In this document: in pieces, positions 13,204-21,378 of the stretch | How positions within the stretch are numbered: position 1 is the first letter of the stretch | How the letters are laid out: the number at the start of each line of letters is the position of its first letter | Assembly: GCF_034931045.1 (NCBI RefSeq) | Contig: NZ_JAYGHH010000024.1 | Location: 7,989-71,988, forward strand | Source of the DNA: Nodularia sp034931045 | GTDB lineage: Bacteria > Cyanobacteriota > Cyanobacteriia > Cyanobacteriales > Nostocaceae | Direction of reading: 5' to 3' | Length of the DNA stretch: 64,000 bases | The notes under the pieces: generated by a model | Database searches by the model: none | What the model was told of the DNA's origin: nothing | What the model saw: only the letters and a program-made list of their open reading frames with translations | Translations under genes and position numbers: made by a program

Positions 13204-13375
13204 CGCCCACATCTGGAAGCATTGATATATTTGGTTTTCAAGGTGCTGTTCCGTCAACCTAAAATGAATATAGCTTTTCAGCGATTGGGTTGTCAAGATA
13301 GATATTTTAAAAATAGCTCAAAAGCATTGATAGCAAGGGTTTGGGGGTTTGCATCAACCTCGATTTAGGTGTGAG
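13204..13375 (-). promoter_or_regulatory. CRISPR leader (inferred)
   Basis: This AT-rich non-coding stretch abuts the leader-end repeat. It holds two related segments in the same orientation, 13217-13260 and 13322-13360. On the plus strand each begins AAGCATTGATA and ends TCAACCT, with partial similarity between. The inner copy would be transcribed as the pre-crRNA 5' region and the outer copy lies upstream of the -35 box. Paired motifs at these positions could be binding sites for adaptation proteins or a regulator, which is inference. Leader identity follows from repeat orientation and the promoter at 13267-13296. Confidence 0.75.
13267..13296 (-). promoter_or_regulatory. Predicted pre-crRNA promoter
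   Basis: On the minus strand a perfect -35 box TTGACA (13296 to 13291) is followed after 18 bp by TATATT (13272 to 13267), one base from the consensus TATAAT. Transcription would start near 13260, about 57 nt before the first repeat. This is the strongest sigma-70-type promoter seen in the leader and points into the array. It has no experimental support here. Confidence 0.65.
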
Positions 13376-13619
13376 ATGGTTCAAAACCAGATGAGGTAAG
13401 GATTTCAGGCGTAAAATTTTCAATGTTCAAAAAAACACCTACTGGTTAACGCTGAATGAACCAAAAATCCCTACTTCCAACCATAGCAAAAACAGCACTT
13501 AGATATATTTCTGTGCTTCTGACTCAAGCTACCATCGAAAATTATCCACGAGCGAACTGACAAATCAGCCCTTGCGCGATCGCCACCACCAGATTGAGAC
13601 TAAACTACAGGGAGGTTCA

Positions 13620-14531
13620 ATGGTGCGGCCAATTCGGAGACGGCGAATCAACCCCAGAGAGAATATTACCGAAACTTTGGCTGGGTATATCTTTATGATG
13701 CCCACAATATTGGTTTTGGGATGTTTTGTCATTCTACCCATAGTCTATGCCGTTTTTCTCTCCCTGCACAAAGTCCAACTTCTCGGCGGTATTGACTACG
13801 ACTTCATCGGCTTTCGCAATTTTACCCGCTTAGTTGAAGATGAACGAGTGGGAATTGCTTTGAGAAATACAGCCGAATATGTCGCCATTGTTGTCCCAAC
13901 TCAAACCATTTTAGCTTTATTACTGGCAGTAACCCTTAATTCTGGCATTCGGGGGAAAAACTCCTGGCGGATATTATTCTTTTTACCCACAGTCACATCC
14001 TCAGCCGTACTGACGCTGATATTTATGTGGATTTATAACACCGATGGACTATTAAATCATGTTCTGGCTTTTCTGGGTTTGCCTACCTATAACTGGTTGG
14101 GTGATCCAGCCGTAGCACTCCGAGGCATTATGATTATGAATATTTGGTCAACCGCACCATTTTATATGGTGATTTACTTGGCAGCTTTGCAAGACATCCC
14201 CCAAAAACTCTACGAAGCGGCGGAACTAGATGGGGCAAATTGGTGGCAACAGTTTATTTATATTACCATTCCTCTGCTCAAACCTGTGACTTTTTTTGTG
14301 GTGGCTATAGGAATTATTGGGACTTTTCAACTTTTCGATCAGTCTTACATTTTCTCTGGTGGTACAGGTGGGCCGAACAACGCCACTTTGACTATGGTAC
14401 TACTAATTTACCAGGCTGTATTTCGTAATTTACAGATGGGATATGCGGCTGCGATCGCCTTTTTGCTGGCCTTAATAATTATTGCTGTCACCTTGATTCA
14501 GCAGCGAATCTTTGGAGGCGAGAAAACATGA
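13620..14531 (+). CDS. Carbohydrate ABC transporter permease, MalF/UgpA type
   Basis: This 303-residue inner-membrane permease is one of the two membrane subunits of a sugar-type (CUT1) ABC importer. It has about six hydrophobic segments and the EAA-loop signature near residue 200 (YEAAELDGANWWQQF), where the ATPase subunit docks. The start is placed at ATG 13620 because GGAGG at 13611-13615 gives ideal spacing; an in-frame ATG at 13572 adds 16 hydrophilic residues with no such site. The stop overlaps the next start (ATGA), so the two permeases are translationally coupled. No solute-binding protein or ATPase gene is adjacent, which is common for cyanobacterial sugar transporters. The substrate cannot be told from sequence; glucosylglycerol, trehalose, sucrose and maltodextrins are all possible. 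Confidence 0.9.
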   Translation: MVRPIRRRRINPRENITETLAGYIFMMPTILVLGCFVILPIVYAVFLSLHKVQLLGGIDYDFIGFRNFTRLVEDERVGIALRNTAEYVAIVVPTQTILALLLAVTLNSGIRGKNSWRILFFLPTVTSSAVLTLIFMWIYNTDGLLNHVLAFLGLPTYNWLGDPAVALRGIMIMNIWSTAPFYMVIYLAALQDIPQKLYEAAELDGANWWQQFIYITIPLLKPVTFFVVAIGIIGTFQLFDQSYIFSGGTGGPNNATLTMVLLIYQAVFRNLQMGYAAAIAFLLALIIIAVTLIQQRIFGGEKT

Positions 14532-15364
14532 CCAATACTTCCCGCGTCCCTTGGCTAAAAGTCCTGTTATACTTTGTCTTGACCTTATATGCAATTATCA
14601 CCTTAATTCCTTTCCTGTGGGCGCTTTCCGCATCATTTAAACCCTTACCAGAAATTATCAGTGGGGAATTAAATTTTTTCCCCCAAAATTTTACTCTTAA
14701 TAATTACAGACAGATATTTGTGCAAGAACCGTTATTTTGGCGATGGTTTTTTAACAGTGTCTTCATAGCCGTTAGTGTTACCCTCTTAAATTTGCTATTC
14801 AATTCAATGGGTGGGTATGCTTTAGCTAGGTTGAATTTTGTTGGTAAACGCTTCTGGTTCTTCTTAATTTTGGCATTACTAGCAGTACCTACACAAATCA
14901 CCCTCATTCCCACATTCTTGATTTTGAAAGCCATTGGCTGGCTAAATTCCTACCAAGGCATGATTGTTCCTGCTATGGTTAATGCCACCTTCATTTTTAT
15001 GATGCGGCAATTTTTTGTAAATTTTCCTAAAGAATTAGAAGAAGCGGGTCAATTAGATGGTTTAAATACTTTGGGAATTTTTCGGCATATTGTCTTACCT
15101 CTAGCCAAACCCGCCCTCGCAGCACAAGCGGTTTTTGTCTTCATGAGTAGTTGGAATAATTTTTTACTCCCCATCGTCATTTTATTTGATCCAGAGATGT
15201 TTACCCTACCCTTGGGCTTAAACAGCTTCAAAGGTCAATATATCAGCTATTGGAACTATATTATGGCTGCTTCGATGATGTTTACCTTACCAGCTTTAGG
15301 GATTTATGCCTTTTTTAACCGCTACTTTATTCAAGGTGCAACATTCACTGGAGGCAAAGGCTAA
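14528..15364 (+). CDS. Carbohydrate ABC transporter permease, MalG/UgpE type
   Basis: This 278-residue protein is the second membrane subunit of the same importer and overlaps the preceding gene by 4 bp. It opens with a hydrophobic segment (VLLYFVLTLYAIITLIPF), has the family block ALSASFKPLPEII in the first periplasmic loop, and carries the EAA loop as ELEEAGQLDGLNTLGIFRHI near residues 170-190. The C-terminus (RYFIQGATFTGGKG) is typical of MalG-like subunits. The length matches the family. It should form a heterodimer with the upstream permease and share an ATPase encoded elsewhere. The operon probably ends here, since a 577-bp gap follows. Confidence 0.9.
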   Translation: MTNTSRVPWLKVLLYFVLTLYAIITLIPFLWALSASFKPLPEIISGELNFFPQNFTLNNYRQIFVQEPLFWRWFFNSVFIAVSVTLLNLLFNSMGGYALARLNFVGKRFWFFLILALLAVPTQITLIPTFLILKAIGWLNSYQGMIVPAMVNATFIFMMRQFFVNFPKELEEAGQLDGLNTLGIFRHIVLPLAKPALAAQAVFVFMSSWNNFLLPIVILFDPEMFTLPLGLNSFKGQYISYWNYIMAASMMFTLPALGIYAFFNRYFIQGATFTGGKG

Positions 15365-15941
15365 ATAGTTAAATGCAAATATTACATAATATTAAGTCTA
15401 TATTGACGTATTAGCCGTTGATCCCCACCTGAACCGTAACCATATTTTGGGCAACAAATTGCACTCTGAACATGATATTGGTATTACAGTGACTCAATCT
15501 CTATCTGTCAGTTAATCACTATGATGGGTTTTGCAAACCTACTGAGCGCAGAGATAGCAGCAGACTACAGTATTTCTGTGGAAAGATGGCTTTCTCGGTG
15601 TAACCAACAGCAAAATTGCCAAAAAACGCCAAAAGGCCAATTTGGTAAAGATGCAAAGGCAATTATTTCCCACATATTGTCGGAAACATACCCAAAGGTC
15701 ACTAGTACCGCTACGCGGAAGTCGAAAATCAAAAGTCAAAAATCAAAAGTCAAAAGGCTTTGATTTGGGAATTTTGAAACTATTGGAAATAGTATGTCTA
15801 TTTCCGTCGGCCTGTACTAAAAACTCAAAGAGTGAGACCTAAGTCAAGCTAATGGCAAAAAACCAGAGATGTCATTAGCAACATGGAGATTGAGCATCGC
15901 TTTATTAGCTGTGTTGAGCGTCAAAAATTTTAAGGGGAATC
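15365..15941. other. Intergenic region upstream of psbV
   Basis: I see no convincing gene in these 577 bp. An 80-codon open frame at 15521-15763 has no recognised domain, and its last 15 or so codons come from a low-complexity repeat (AAAAGTC/AAAATCA units, about 15720-15757). The last 100 bp should hold the psbV promoter. AAGGGGA, 3 nt before the psbV ATG, is its ribosome-binding site. Confidence 0.5.
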
Positions 15942-16433
15942 ATGTTTAGAAGACTAATTGGCGTTGTTGTTGCTACCATCTTGCTGACATTTCAGTTGGT
16001 TGTCGGTAGCGCGACAGCATTAGAACTGGACGAAGCAATTAGAACAGTGCCATTAAATGACCAGGGTGATACTGTTGTACTCAGCCTTAAACAAGTAAAA
16101 GAAGGTAAACGCTTATTTCAATATGCTTGCGCCCAGTGTCATGCTGGCGGTGTTACCAAAACTAACCAAAACGTGGGACTAGAACCAGAATCTTTGGCAC
16201 TAGCCACACCAAACCGGAATAATATTGAAGGATTGGTGGACTACATGAAAAATCCTACTACCTATGACGGTGAAATTGAAATTTCTGAGTTACACCCCAG
16301 CATCAAGAGTGCAGATATTTTCACAGAAATGAGAATTTTCAACGACGAAGACTTAGAGGCTGTAGCTGGTCATATTCTTCTTCAGCCAAAAATAGTTGGT
16401 AACAAGTGGGGAGGCGGTAAAATATATTACTAA
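15942..16433 (+). CDS. psbV: Photosystem II cytochrome c550 precursor
   Basis: This lumenal extrinsic haem protein of photosystem II stabilises the Mn4CaO5 cluster and its chloride/calcium requirement. The precursor has 163 residues. An export signal (basic MFRR, hydrophobic core, cleavage after GSATA at residue 26) leaves a 137-residue mature protein that starts LELDEAIRTVP, the usual mature size. The haem-binding CAQCH puts the cysteines at precursor residues 63 and 66 and the proximal His at 67; His118 (mature 92, in SELHPS) is the expected distal ligand. The C-terminus WGGGKIYY is conserved in the family. It is monocistronic here and followed by petE, another lumenal electron carrier. No psbV2 or petJ copy follows. 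Confidence 0.98.
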   Translation: MFRRLIGVVVATILLTFQLVVGSATALELDEAIRTVPLNDQGDTVVLSLKQVKEGKRLFQYACAQCHAGGVTKTNQNVGLEPESLALATPNRNNIEGLVDYMKNPTTYDGEIEISELHPSIKSADIFTEMRIFNDEDLEAVAGHILLQPKIVGNKWGGGKIYY

Positions 16434-16876
16434 ACTCTAGACAAATAACTAACCTGCTTTTATTACTCTGAAAAAATCAAATATTCGTAGGTTGGGTAGA
16501 GGTTTTGGGAAACCCAACGAAACCAGCGATTGTTGGTCTTGGGTTTCCTTTAACTGACTGGAAACTAGTACCCTGGTGGAGTCAAAAGCCTTTATTTGTG
16601 GAGAAAAAAGGTTTGCTGTGGGGTTTATGCTAGGGATAACACATAAATTGTCCCTATTTGACGATTTTTAAAGCATCCTCTCAAAATTTAATATTTTACC
16701 CATAAATTCTTGAGTGTAATACGGACTAGTAATTTATCCTTAATTGCACAAGTAAAACTGATGATTTAGCCATAATCATTAAAAAAAAATTTTATCTATG
16801 ACAGATTGTCATATTTTGGTGTTGATTGTATTTAAAATGGTAGAGGTGAAATAGAAACTATAGTTAGGAGAAAGCC
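16434..16876. other. Intergenic region between psbV and petE
   Basis: These 443 bp have no open frame of note. Positions about 16488-16552 contain GGTTGGGT / AACCCAAC and a second GGGTTTCC, an inverted-repeat pattern common in cyanobacterial spacers that may act as the psbV terminator. The last 150 bp are AT-rich and should hold the petE promoter, but I could not place -35 and -10 boxes with confidence. TTAGGAG at 16864-16870 is the petE ribosome-binding site. Confidence 0.45.
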
Positions 16877-17296
16877 ATGAAATTGTTTGCTGCCAGCTGG
16901 CGACGTTTGACTCTATCGGTGTTAACAGTTCTTTTAGTTGTTAGCAGCTTTGTCGTTTTTACACCCAGCGCTTCAGCTGATACATACAAGATAAAACTGG
17001 GTAGTGACAAAGGACTGCTGGCTTTTGAACCCAAAAAATTGACAGTTAAACCAGGTGACACAATTGAGTGGGTGAACAACAAAGTTCCTCCCCATAACGT
17101 TGTATTCGACAAGGCGCTAAACCCCGCTAAGAGTGCTGATTTGGCAAAAAGTTTGTCTCACAAGCAACTGCTGATGAGTCCTGGTCAAAAACAAACAACC
17201 ACAATTCCCGCAGACGCACCTGCTGGTGAATACACCTTCTATTGCGAACCTCACCGTGGTGCTGGTATGATCGGTAAATTAACTGTCGAAGGTTAA
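16877..17296 (+). CDS. petE: Plastocyanin precursor
   Basis: This blue copper protein carries electrons in the thylakoid lumen from cytochrome b6f to photosystem I or cytochrome oxidase. The 139-residue precursor has a 34-residue signal peptide ending in SASA. The mature protein is 105 residues, the length of Anabaena-type plastocyanins, and begins DTYKIKLGSDKG. All four copper ligands are present at the expected mature positions: His39 (in PPHNVVF), Cys89, His92 and Met97 (in YCEPHRGAGM). In many cyanobacteria petE is induced by copper, but no regulatory site could be read here. A good ribosome-binding site (TAGGAG) lies 6 nt upstream of the ATG. The gene stands alone on the plus strand. Confidence 0.98.
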   Translation: MKLFAASWRRLTLSVLTVLLVVSSFVVFTPSASADTYKIKLGSDKGLLAFEPKKLTVKPGDTIEWVNNKVPPHNVVFDKALNPAKSADLAKSLSHKQLLMSPGQKQTTTIPADAPAGEYTFYCEPHRGAGMIGKLTVEG

Positions 17297-17465
17297 AGTT
17301 TGCTTTTGTGAGTTTTTCTGTGAATTAGCGAAAACTAGCAAGTTATACCCATAAAATGGGATGAATAGCGGTAATGAGTGTTATTCCCGGCGAGAACGTT
17401 GAAAGTTTTTGGCGATATACAAATAAACTTGTTACCGCTAATTTTAATTAACATTACCAAAATCT

Positions 17466-17846
17466 TCACTCCGTGGAAGCTCCCGGCTGTAAACGTGGGT
17501 TTTCTGACATTGATTCTATTTGAGAAACTCTTTTCTCTAATTCCTGAACTTGTTGCTTCAATTCCACCACTAATGTCGCTAAACGCTTCAGCTTTTGTTC
17601 TTGTGGTGATACGTTACGTTCAGCATCAGTTGACTGTGGTTGGGTAAGTGATGTTCTGGATGATGGAGATTTACCCATCTGACTTAGCTGGAATTCTACT
17701 CTGCTTAAACGCGATTCAATGCGATTGAAATCAGCTTGTAAATTATTAAATCTAGACTCTATTTGCTGTGATGCAACAGGTGGCGATAATAAGCCCAACC
17801 AAACGATAATTACCACCACTACAGCTAGAACTAATCTGCGAAACAT
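17466..17846 (-). CDS. Hypothetical membrane-anchored coiled-coil protein
   Basis: This 126-residue protein has an N-terminal hydrophobic segment (LVLAVVVVIIVWLGLL) after MFRR, so it is a signal-anchored or exported protein. Two heptad-rich stretches follow: about residues 28-58 (FNNLQADFNRIESRLSRVEF) and about 80-115 (KLKRLATLVVELKQQVQELE). A Ser/Thr/Pro-rich linker joins them. I do not recognise a named family; it resembles small conserved cyanobacterial proteins of unknown function. It is convergent with petE and lies about 100 bp downstream of the SDR-CIA30 gene on the same strand, so the two could be cotranscribed. Function unknown. Confidence 0.65.
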   Translation of the reverse strand: MFRRLVLAVVVVIIVWLGLLSPPVASQQIESRFNNLQADFNRIESRLSRVEFQLSQMGKSPSSRTSLTQPQSTDAERNVSPQEQKLKRLATLVVELKQQVQELEKRVSQIESMSENPRLQPGASTE

Positions 17847-17943
17847 TTTATTGACTCCTGCGATGGAGGTAGGAGATGGGAAACGATTTTTTACTTTTGA
17901 TATTTATTTCCCCTGTCCCCTGTCTCTCTACCCCCTTGTTGCT

Positions 17944-19428
17944 TTATTGATCCGGCTGTAAGTTATAAAATAGCTGCTGCCAATTGATATAATGAGCAAT
18001 CTTTTCTCCTGCTTTCACTTCTAAGGTGATATTATGAGCATTGGATTGTTGTAGCGATCGCACACACATTTCAGCTACATCATCACGGCTAATTTTGCCC
18101 CTAATATTATCGCCTTGTTCAAAGATTAATTCCTTACCACCGGTTTCCTCAGTTAAAGCACAAGGTCTAATAATTGTATAAGGAATTCCACTGGCTCTTA
18201 AACTATCTTCACCTTTTAACTTCCAAGTTAAAATTCCTCCCAACTGGTCATTTAATCTTACTGCTGGCGGTTCTTCATCTAAATTAATCCCTGGTCTTCC
18301 CGGACGAGTTACCCCGGCTGAACTAACAAGGACAAACTGCGGAAAAGTTTCCCCACCATAAGCCTTAATGGATTCTATTTGTAGAGCAAAATTACCGGGT
18401 GAAAACTTAGGATTTAAAGCCCCATCATATTCAAATTTACTCAACATCAGTTGAAATGATGCAACTTTTCCAGCATCAATTGGCGGACAATCTTGTAAAA
18501 CCTTAGCGCGAAATACAGGAACTAAATCTTTAAAAGGAACGCGAACAGTTATCCAAGTATTATCTACAGTATCAAAGGAATAACTGTAACCCACTCCATC
18601 CCATTTTGGATCTGTCCGTAAAAATAGTTTATACCGTTGACCGTCACCTTTGACCCGCAGTTCTACACCTTCGTAAGCGGATAAGTTAAAAGGAGGTTCA
18701 AAATTCTTCGTTCTCACCGAAGCAAAGCCACCGGAGTTAGCCGTGGAAACATTACCAGCAAACACAGCCGTATTTTCTAATAATTGCAGATTACTGGCAC
18801 TGACACCACCCATAACTACATCATCCACCGCACCCCAAACATTTCTTAATTCCGCCGAGGGATTAGTAAAATCAAATATCAGTTTTTCATTAGCTGGAGG
18901 GAGATATTTAGCCGCAGCTTCCACCAAATTTTTCACACCTTGATATTCCACATTTTCGGGAGTATCACCGACAATTTCCGGCATATAAAATTTTACACCT
19001 TGATTGTATTTAGCTCTATCCGGTGTGTCGCCTTCCACTGGTTGGACACGGACTGAAGTGCAACAAACGACAGCTTGGATATTAGCCATCACCAGAGAAT
19101 TTAAAGTTTCTGGTTTAGTGATATCCCCAGCTACTAAGTCAATATCATTACCAAGAATTGACCGGGCTTTATCAATATCTCGCACAAGGGCGCGAACTTT
19201 CTCACCTCGTTCCACAAGTCGCCTTACAACTCGTTTACCTACGCCACCCGTCGCACCCGCCACCAGTATTACACCCACATTTCTGCCTCCATTGGGTAGA
19301 TTTTGATTATCATTCGGACGACCTTGAATTAACTGCTGTACCCAGTTAAGCAAAGGAAATACCTCGAAATAGGTCAAGGTATCGATAAACCTACCTAAGT
19401 CCCACTGAGAACGATTTTTGTCAGCCAC
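17944..19428 (-). CDS. NAD(P)-binding SDR/NmrA-like protein with inserted CIA30 domain
   Basis: This 494-residue protein has three parts. Residues 1-50 include a short hydrophobic stretch. A Rossmann fold starts at about 54 (VILVAGATGGVGKRVVRRL, the GATGGVG dinucleotide motif). A CIA30-like beta domain interrupts the fold at about 180-355 (FDFTNPSAELRNVWGAVDDVVMG, then VRVPFKDLVPVFRAK). The fold then resumes with FVLVSSAGVTRPGRPG and IPYTIIRPCALTEE. CIA30 is named for a complex I assembly factor. The same SDR-with-CIA30 architecture occurs in plant HCF173, which acts in psbA translation, so a role in assembly or translation of photosynthetic or NDH complexes is plausible but unproven. Start: GTG at 19428, supported by GAGGA 8 nt upstream. 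Confidence 0.8.
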   Translation of the reverse strand: MADKNRSQWDLGRFIDTLTYFEVFPLLNWVQQLIQGRPNDNQNLPNGGRNVGVILVAGATGGVGKRVVRRLVERGEKVRALVRDIDKARSILGNDIDLVAGDITKPETLNSLVMANIQAVVCCTSVRVQPVEGDTPDRAKYNQGVKFYMPEIVGDTPENVEYQGVKNLVEAAAKYLPPANEKLIFDFTNPSAELRNVWGAVDDVVMGGVSASNLQLLENTAVFAGNVSTANSGGFASVRTKNFEPPFNLSAYEGVELRVKGDGQRYKLFLRTDPKWDGVGYSYSFDTVDNTWITVRVPFKDLVPVFRAKVLQDCPPIDAGKVASFQLMLSKFEYDGALNPKFSPGNFALQIESIKAYGGETFPQFVLVSSAGVTRPGRPGINLDEEPPAVRLNDQLGGILTWKLKGEDSLRASGIPYTIIRPCALTEETGGKELIFEQGDNIRGKISRDDVAEMCVRSLQQSNAHNITLEVKAGEKIAHYINWQQLFYNLQPDQ

Positions 19429-19487
19429 AATCGCGTCCTCATAATTTTTTTTCTGTTACATATATGATAACGAAACCAATTAAGAGG

Positions 19488-19612
19488 CAGGGGGGCAGGG
19501 AGCAGGGAGCAGGGGTGAGATGGAAATTACACTTATACTATCCTCTTTTTTTCCGACTCTGTGTACTCTGCGCCTCTGTGGTATGCGCTACGCGAACGTT
19601 ATTTCCTAAAAC
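19488..19612. repeat. Heptamer repeat plus dispersed repeat upstream of PNPOx-like gene
   Basis: CAGGGAG-type heptamers (about 19490-19516) are followed by a dispersed sequence with CTCTGCGCCTCTGTGGTATG (about 19567-19586). The latter recurs almost exactly inside the treZ 3' end (about 56224-56246). The open frame extending upstream from 19695 through this repeat is not believed to be coding. Confidence 0.6.
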
Positions 19613-19694
19613 CTACCCAATTGCAAAACCGAATATTCCATCCTTTTGCTCAATCGCGTTAGGATACTCAAGAAATGTTCCTAATCAAACTATT

Positions 19695-20186
19695 ATGAGC
19701 AAAATTGAACAAGCTCAAGCTGAGTATGAAACTTTTCCTCAAACTGTTGAGAGTGTAATTATTAGCACGGTTAATCAAGCAGGTATACCCAATACTGGTT
19801 ATACTCCTTTTGTGATGGATGATGCGAAAAATATTTATATCTACGTTAGTGGTTTAGCAATTCACACTCAAAATATCCATGTTAATCCTCGTGTGAGTGT
19901 CTTATTTATTGAGGATGAATCTAAAAGTGAGCAAATTTTTGCCCGTCGGCGGTTGAGTTTTGATTGTACAGCCACTTTGATAGAACGAGAAACTGAGACT
20001 TGGAATCAAATTGTTGCTCAATTTAAAGCCCGTTTTGGCGAACTGATTGAAGTTTTTCGGGGTTTACCAGACTTTCGGATTTTTCGGTTAACTCCTAGCG
20101 CTGGTCGTTTTGTGATTGGTTTTGGGACAGCTTATGAGATTAGTGGTGAACAACTCGATAAACTGGTTCATATTACAGGCAAATAA
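19695..20186 (+). CDS. Pyridoxamine 5'-phosphate oxidase-like (HugZ-type) flavin/haem-binding protein
   Basis: This 163-residue protein has the split-barrel PNPOx-like pattern. It runs from SVIISTVNQAGIPNTGYTPF (strand 1-2) through IYIYVSGLAIHTQNIHVNPR and VSVLFIEDE to ARRRLSFDCTATLIER. This arrangement is typical of the HugZ haem-utilisation and general FMN-binding branch rather than true PdxH, which is longer. The C-terminus (DFRIFRLTPSAGRFVIGFGTAYEI) is like that of HugZ proteins. An in-frame start at 19464 would add 77 residues encoded by repeat DNA, so ATG 19695 is preferred. The next gene, a hydrolase, starts 8 bp after its stop, suggesting one transcript. The nearby hemH gives a loose tetrapyrrole context. 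The substrate is unknown. Confidence 0.75.
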   Translation: MSKIEQAQAEYETFPQTVESVIISTVNQAGIPNTGYTPFVMDDAKNIYIYVSGLAIHTQNIHVNPRVSVLFIEDESKSEQIFARRRLSFDCTATLIERETETWNQIVAQFKARFGELIEVFRGLPDFRIFRLTPSAGRFVIGFGTAYEISGEQLDKLVHITGK

Positions 20187-20193
20187 ATAATTT

Positions 20194-21090
20194 ATGCTTC
20201 AGTTTCAACCTCCCGGCTTTGGGCATAAAGTTATTCATACATCTCTAGGGGCGATGGTGTACTATACCCAAACCACTGCCCCTTGGTTAAATGCTGATAC
20301 AGAAAATTTACCACCTTTACTGTTTCTCCATAACTTCGGCGGTGGGGCTTCTGCGTTTGAATGGTCTAAGGTTTACCCAGCTTTTGCAGCTACGCACCGA
20401 ATTTTAGCACCAGATTTAATTGGTTGGGGTGAATCGGCTCATCCAGTGCGAGACTATCAAATTAGGGATTATTTGCATACTATTCAGGAGTTTATCACTC
20501 AAACTTGCCGCCAACCAGTGACGGTGGTGGCTTCTTCTTTGACAGCTGCTTTGGCTATCCGTATGGCTATTAACCATCCTGATTTATTTCACAGTTTGTA
20601 TTTAGTCTGTCCCTCTGGGTTTGATGATTTTGGCCAGGGGGCTGGACGCAGAATACCATTGCCAATTATTAATTCGCCCCTAGTGGATAATTTAATTTAT
20701 GCTCTAGGCGCTGAAAATGAAATTGCTGTGAGAAATTTCTTGCAAAGCTTTCTGTTTGTTCAAGCCGGACGGGTTTCTCAAGAAATTGTGGATGCTTATT
20801 TAGTTTCTGCACAACAGCCCAATGCTAAGTTTTCCGCTTTGGCCTTTTTGCGGGGAGACTTGTATTTTGATTTGAGTTTGTACATTCAGCAACTGCAAAT
20901 TCCCACGGTGATGTTTTGGGGCGAAAAGGCACAATTTACCAGCATCAAGTTAGGACGACGTTTAGCCAATCTGAATATCGGCGCAATTCGTGATTTTTAT
21001 GCGATCGCAGATACAGGAATATTACCCCATCTCGAAACCCCGGAAGTTGTCATTGGTCTATTGCAACCCTATTTGACAGCTTGTTTGTAA
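20194..21090 (+). CDS. Alpha/beta hydrolase
   Basis: This 298-residue protein has the alpha/beta hydrolase fold. The oxyanion region is LLFLHNFGGGASAFEW (about residues 42-57). APDLIGWGESAHP (about 76-88) is the typical strand-4 motif. The nucleophile elbow is in TVVASSLTAALAIR, where A-S-S-L-T stands in place of the more usual G-x-S-x-G. A histidine near the C-terminus (ILPHLETPE) is in the right place for the catalytic base. No signal peptide is seen, so it is probably cytosolic. It follows the PNPOx-like gene by 8 bp and is likely cotranscribed. The substrate cannot be predicted; ester hydrolase or C-C bond hydrolase are both possible. Confidence 0.8.
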   Translation: MLQFQPPGFGHKVIHTSLGAMVYYTQTTAPWLNADTENLPPLLFLHNFGGGASAFEWSKVYPAFAATHRILAPDLIGWGESAHPVRDYQIRDYLHTIQEFITQTCRQPVTVVASSLTAALAIRMAINHPDLFHSLYLVCPSGFDDFGQGAGRRIPLPIINSPLVDNLIYALGAENEIAVRNFLQSFLFVQAGRVSQEIVDAYLVSAQQPNAKFSALAFLRGDLYFDLSLYIQQLQIPTVMFWGEKAQFTSIKLGRRLANLNIGAIRDFYAIADTGILPHLETPEVVIGLLQPYLTACL

Positions 21091-21378
21091 CAAAAAATCG
21101 CAATATATTACATTTTATTTCTAAAATGTTGAAAATTACCTATCTTGATAATTGCTACAAAAATAGTCTAAAATTGAGGGAGATGAATTAAGTTTTAAGC
21201 ATTGTAACGGCAATTGTTGAACTAGGTAGCGCTGAAGCGCAACTACGAACTGGTAAGACCAATCTCTTAAGATTGTTGACATTTCGTGTTTGCTGACTAT
21301 AAAGCTTTATATTTAATAAAGATAATATATTGTTAACATTAGTAAAAAACCTGAAAAGATTGGGGGAAAATAAGTGCT

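Noticed and set aside
984..13296. Many 60-96 codon open frames inside the array
   Set aside because: They translate repeat and spacer DNA (recurring FQSLIGIICNCN or IAITNNPYQGLK) and are not genes.
13572..13619. Upstream ATG for the MalF-like permease
   Set aside because: GGAGG at 13611-13615 clearly serves ATG 13620, and the extra residues are not membrane-like.
15521..15763. 80-codon open frame before psbV
   Set aside because: No domain, and the C-terminal part is low-complexity repeat (KSKIKSQKSKVK).
16790..16860. petE promoter boxes
   Set aside because: TTGTCA and TAAAAT-like strings are present, but the spacing is not canonical, so no promoter was called.
19464..19694. 77-residue N-terminal extension of the PNPOx-like protein
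   Set aside because: It is encoded by heptamer and dispersed repeats; family members start near ATG 19695.
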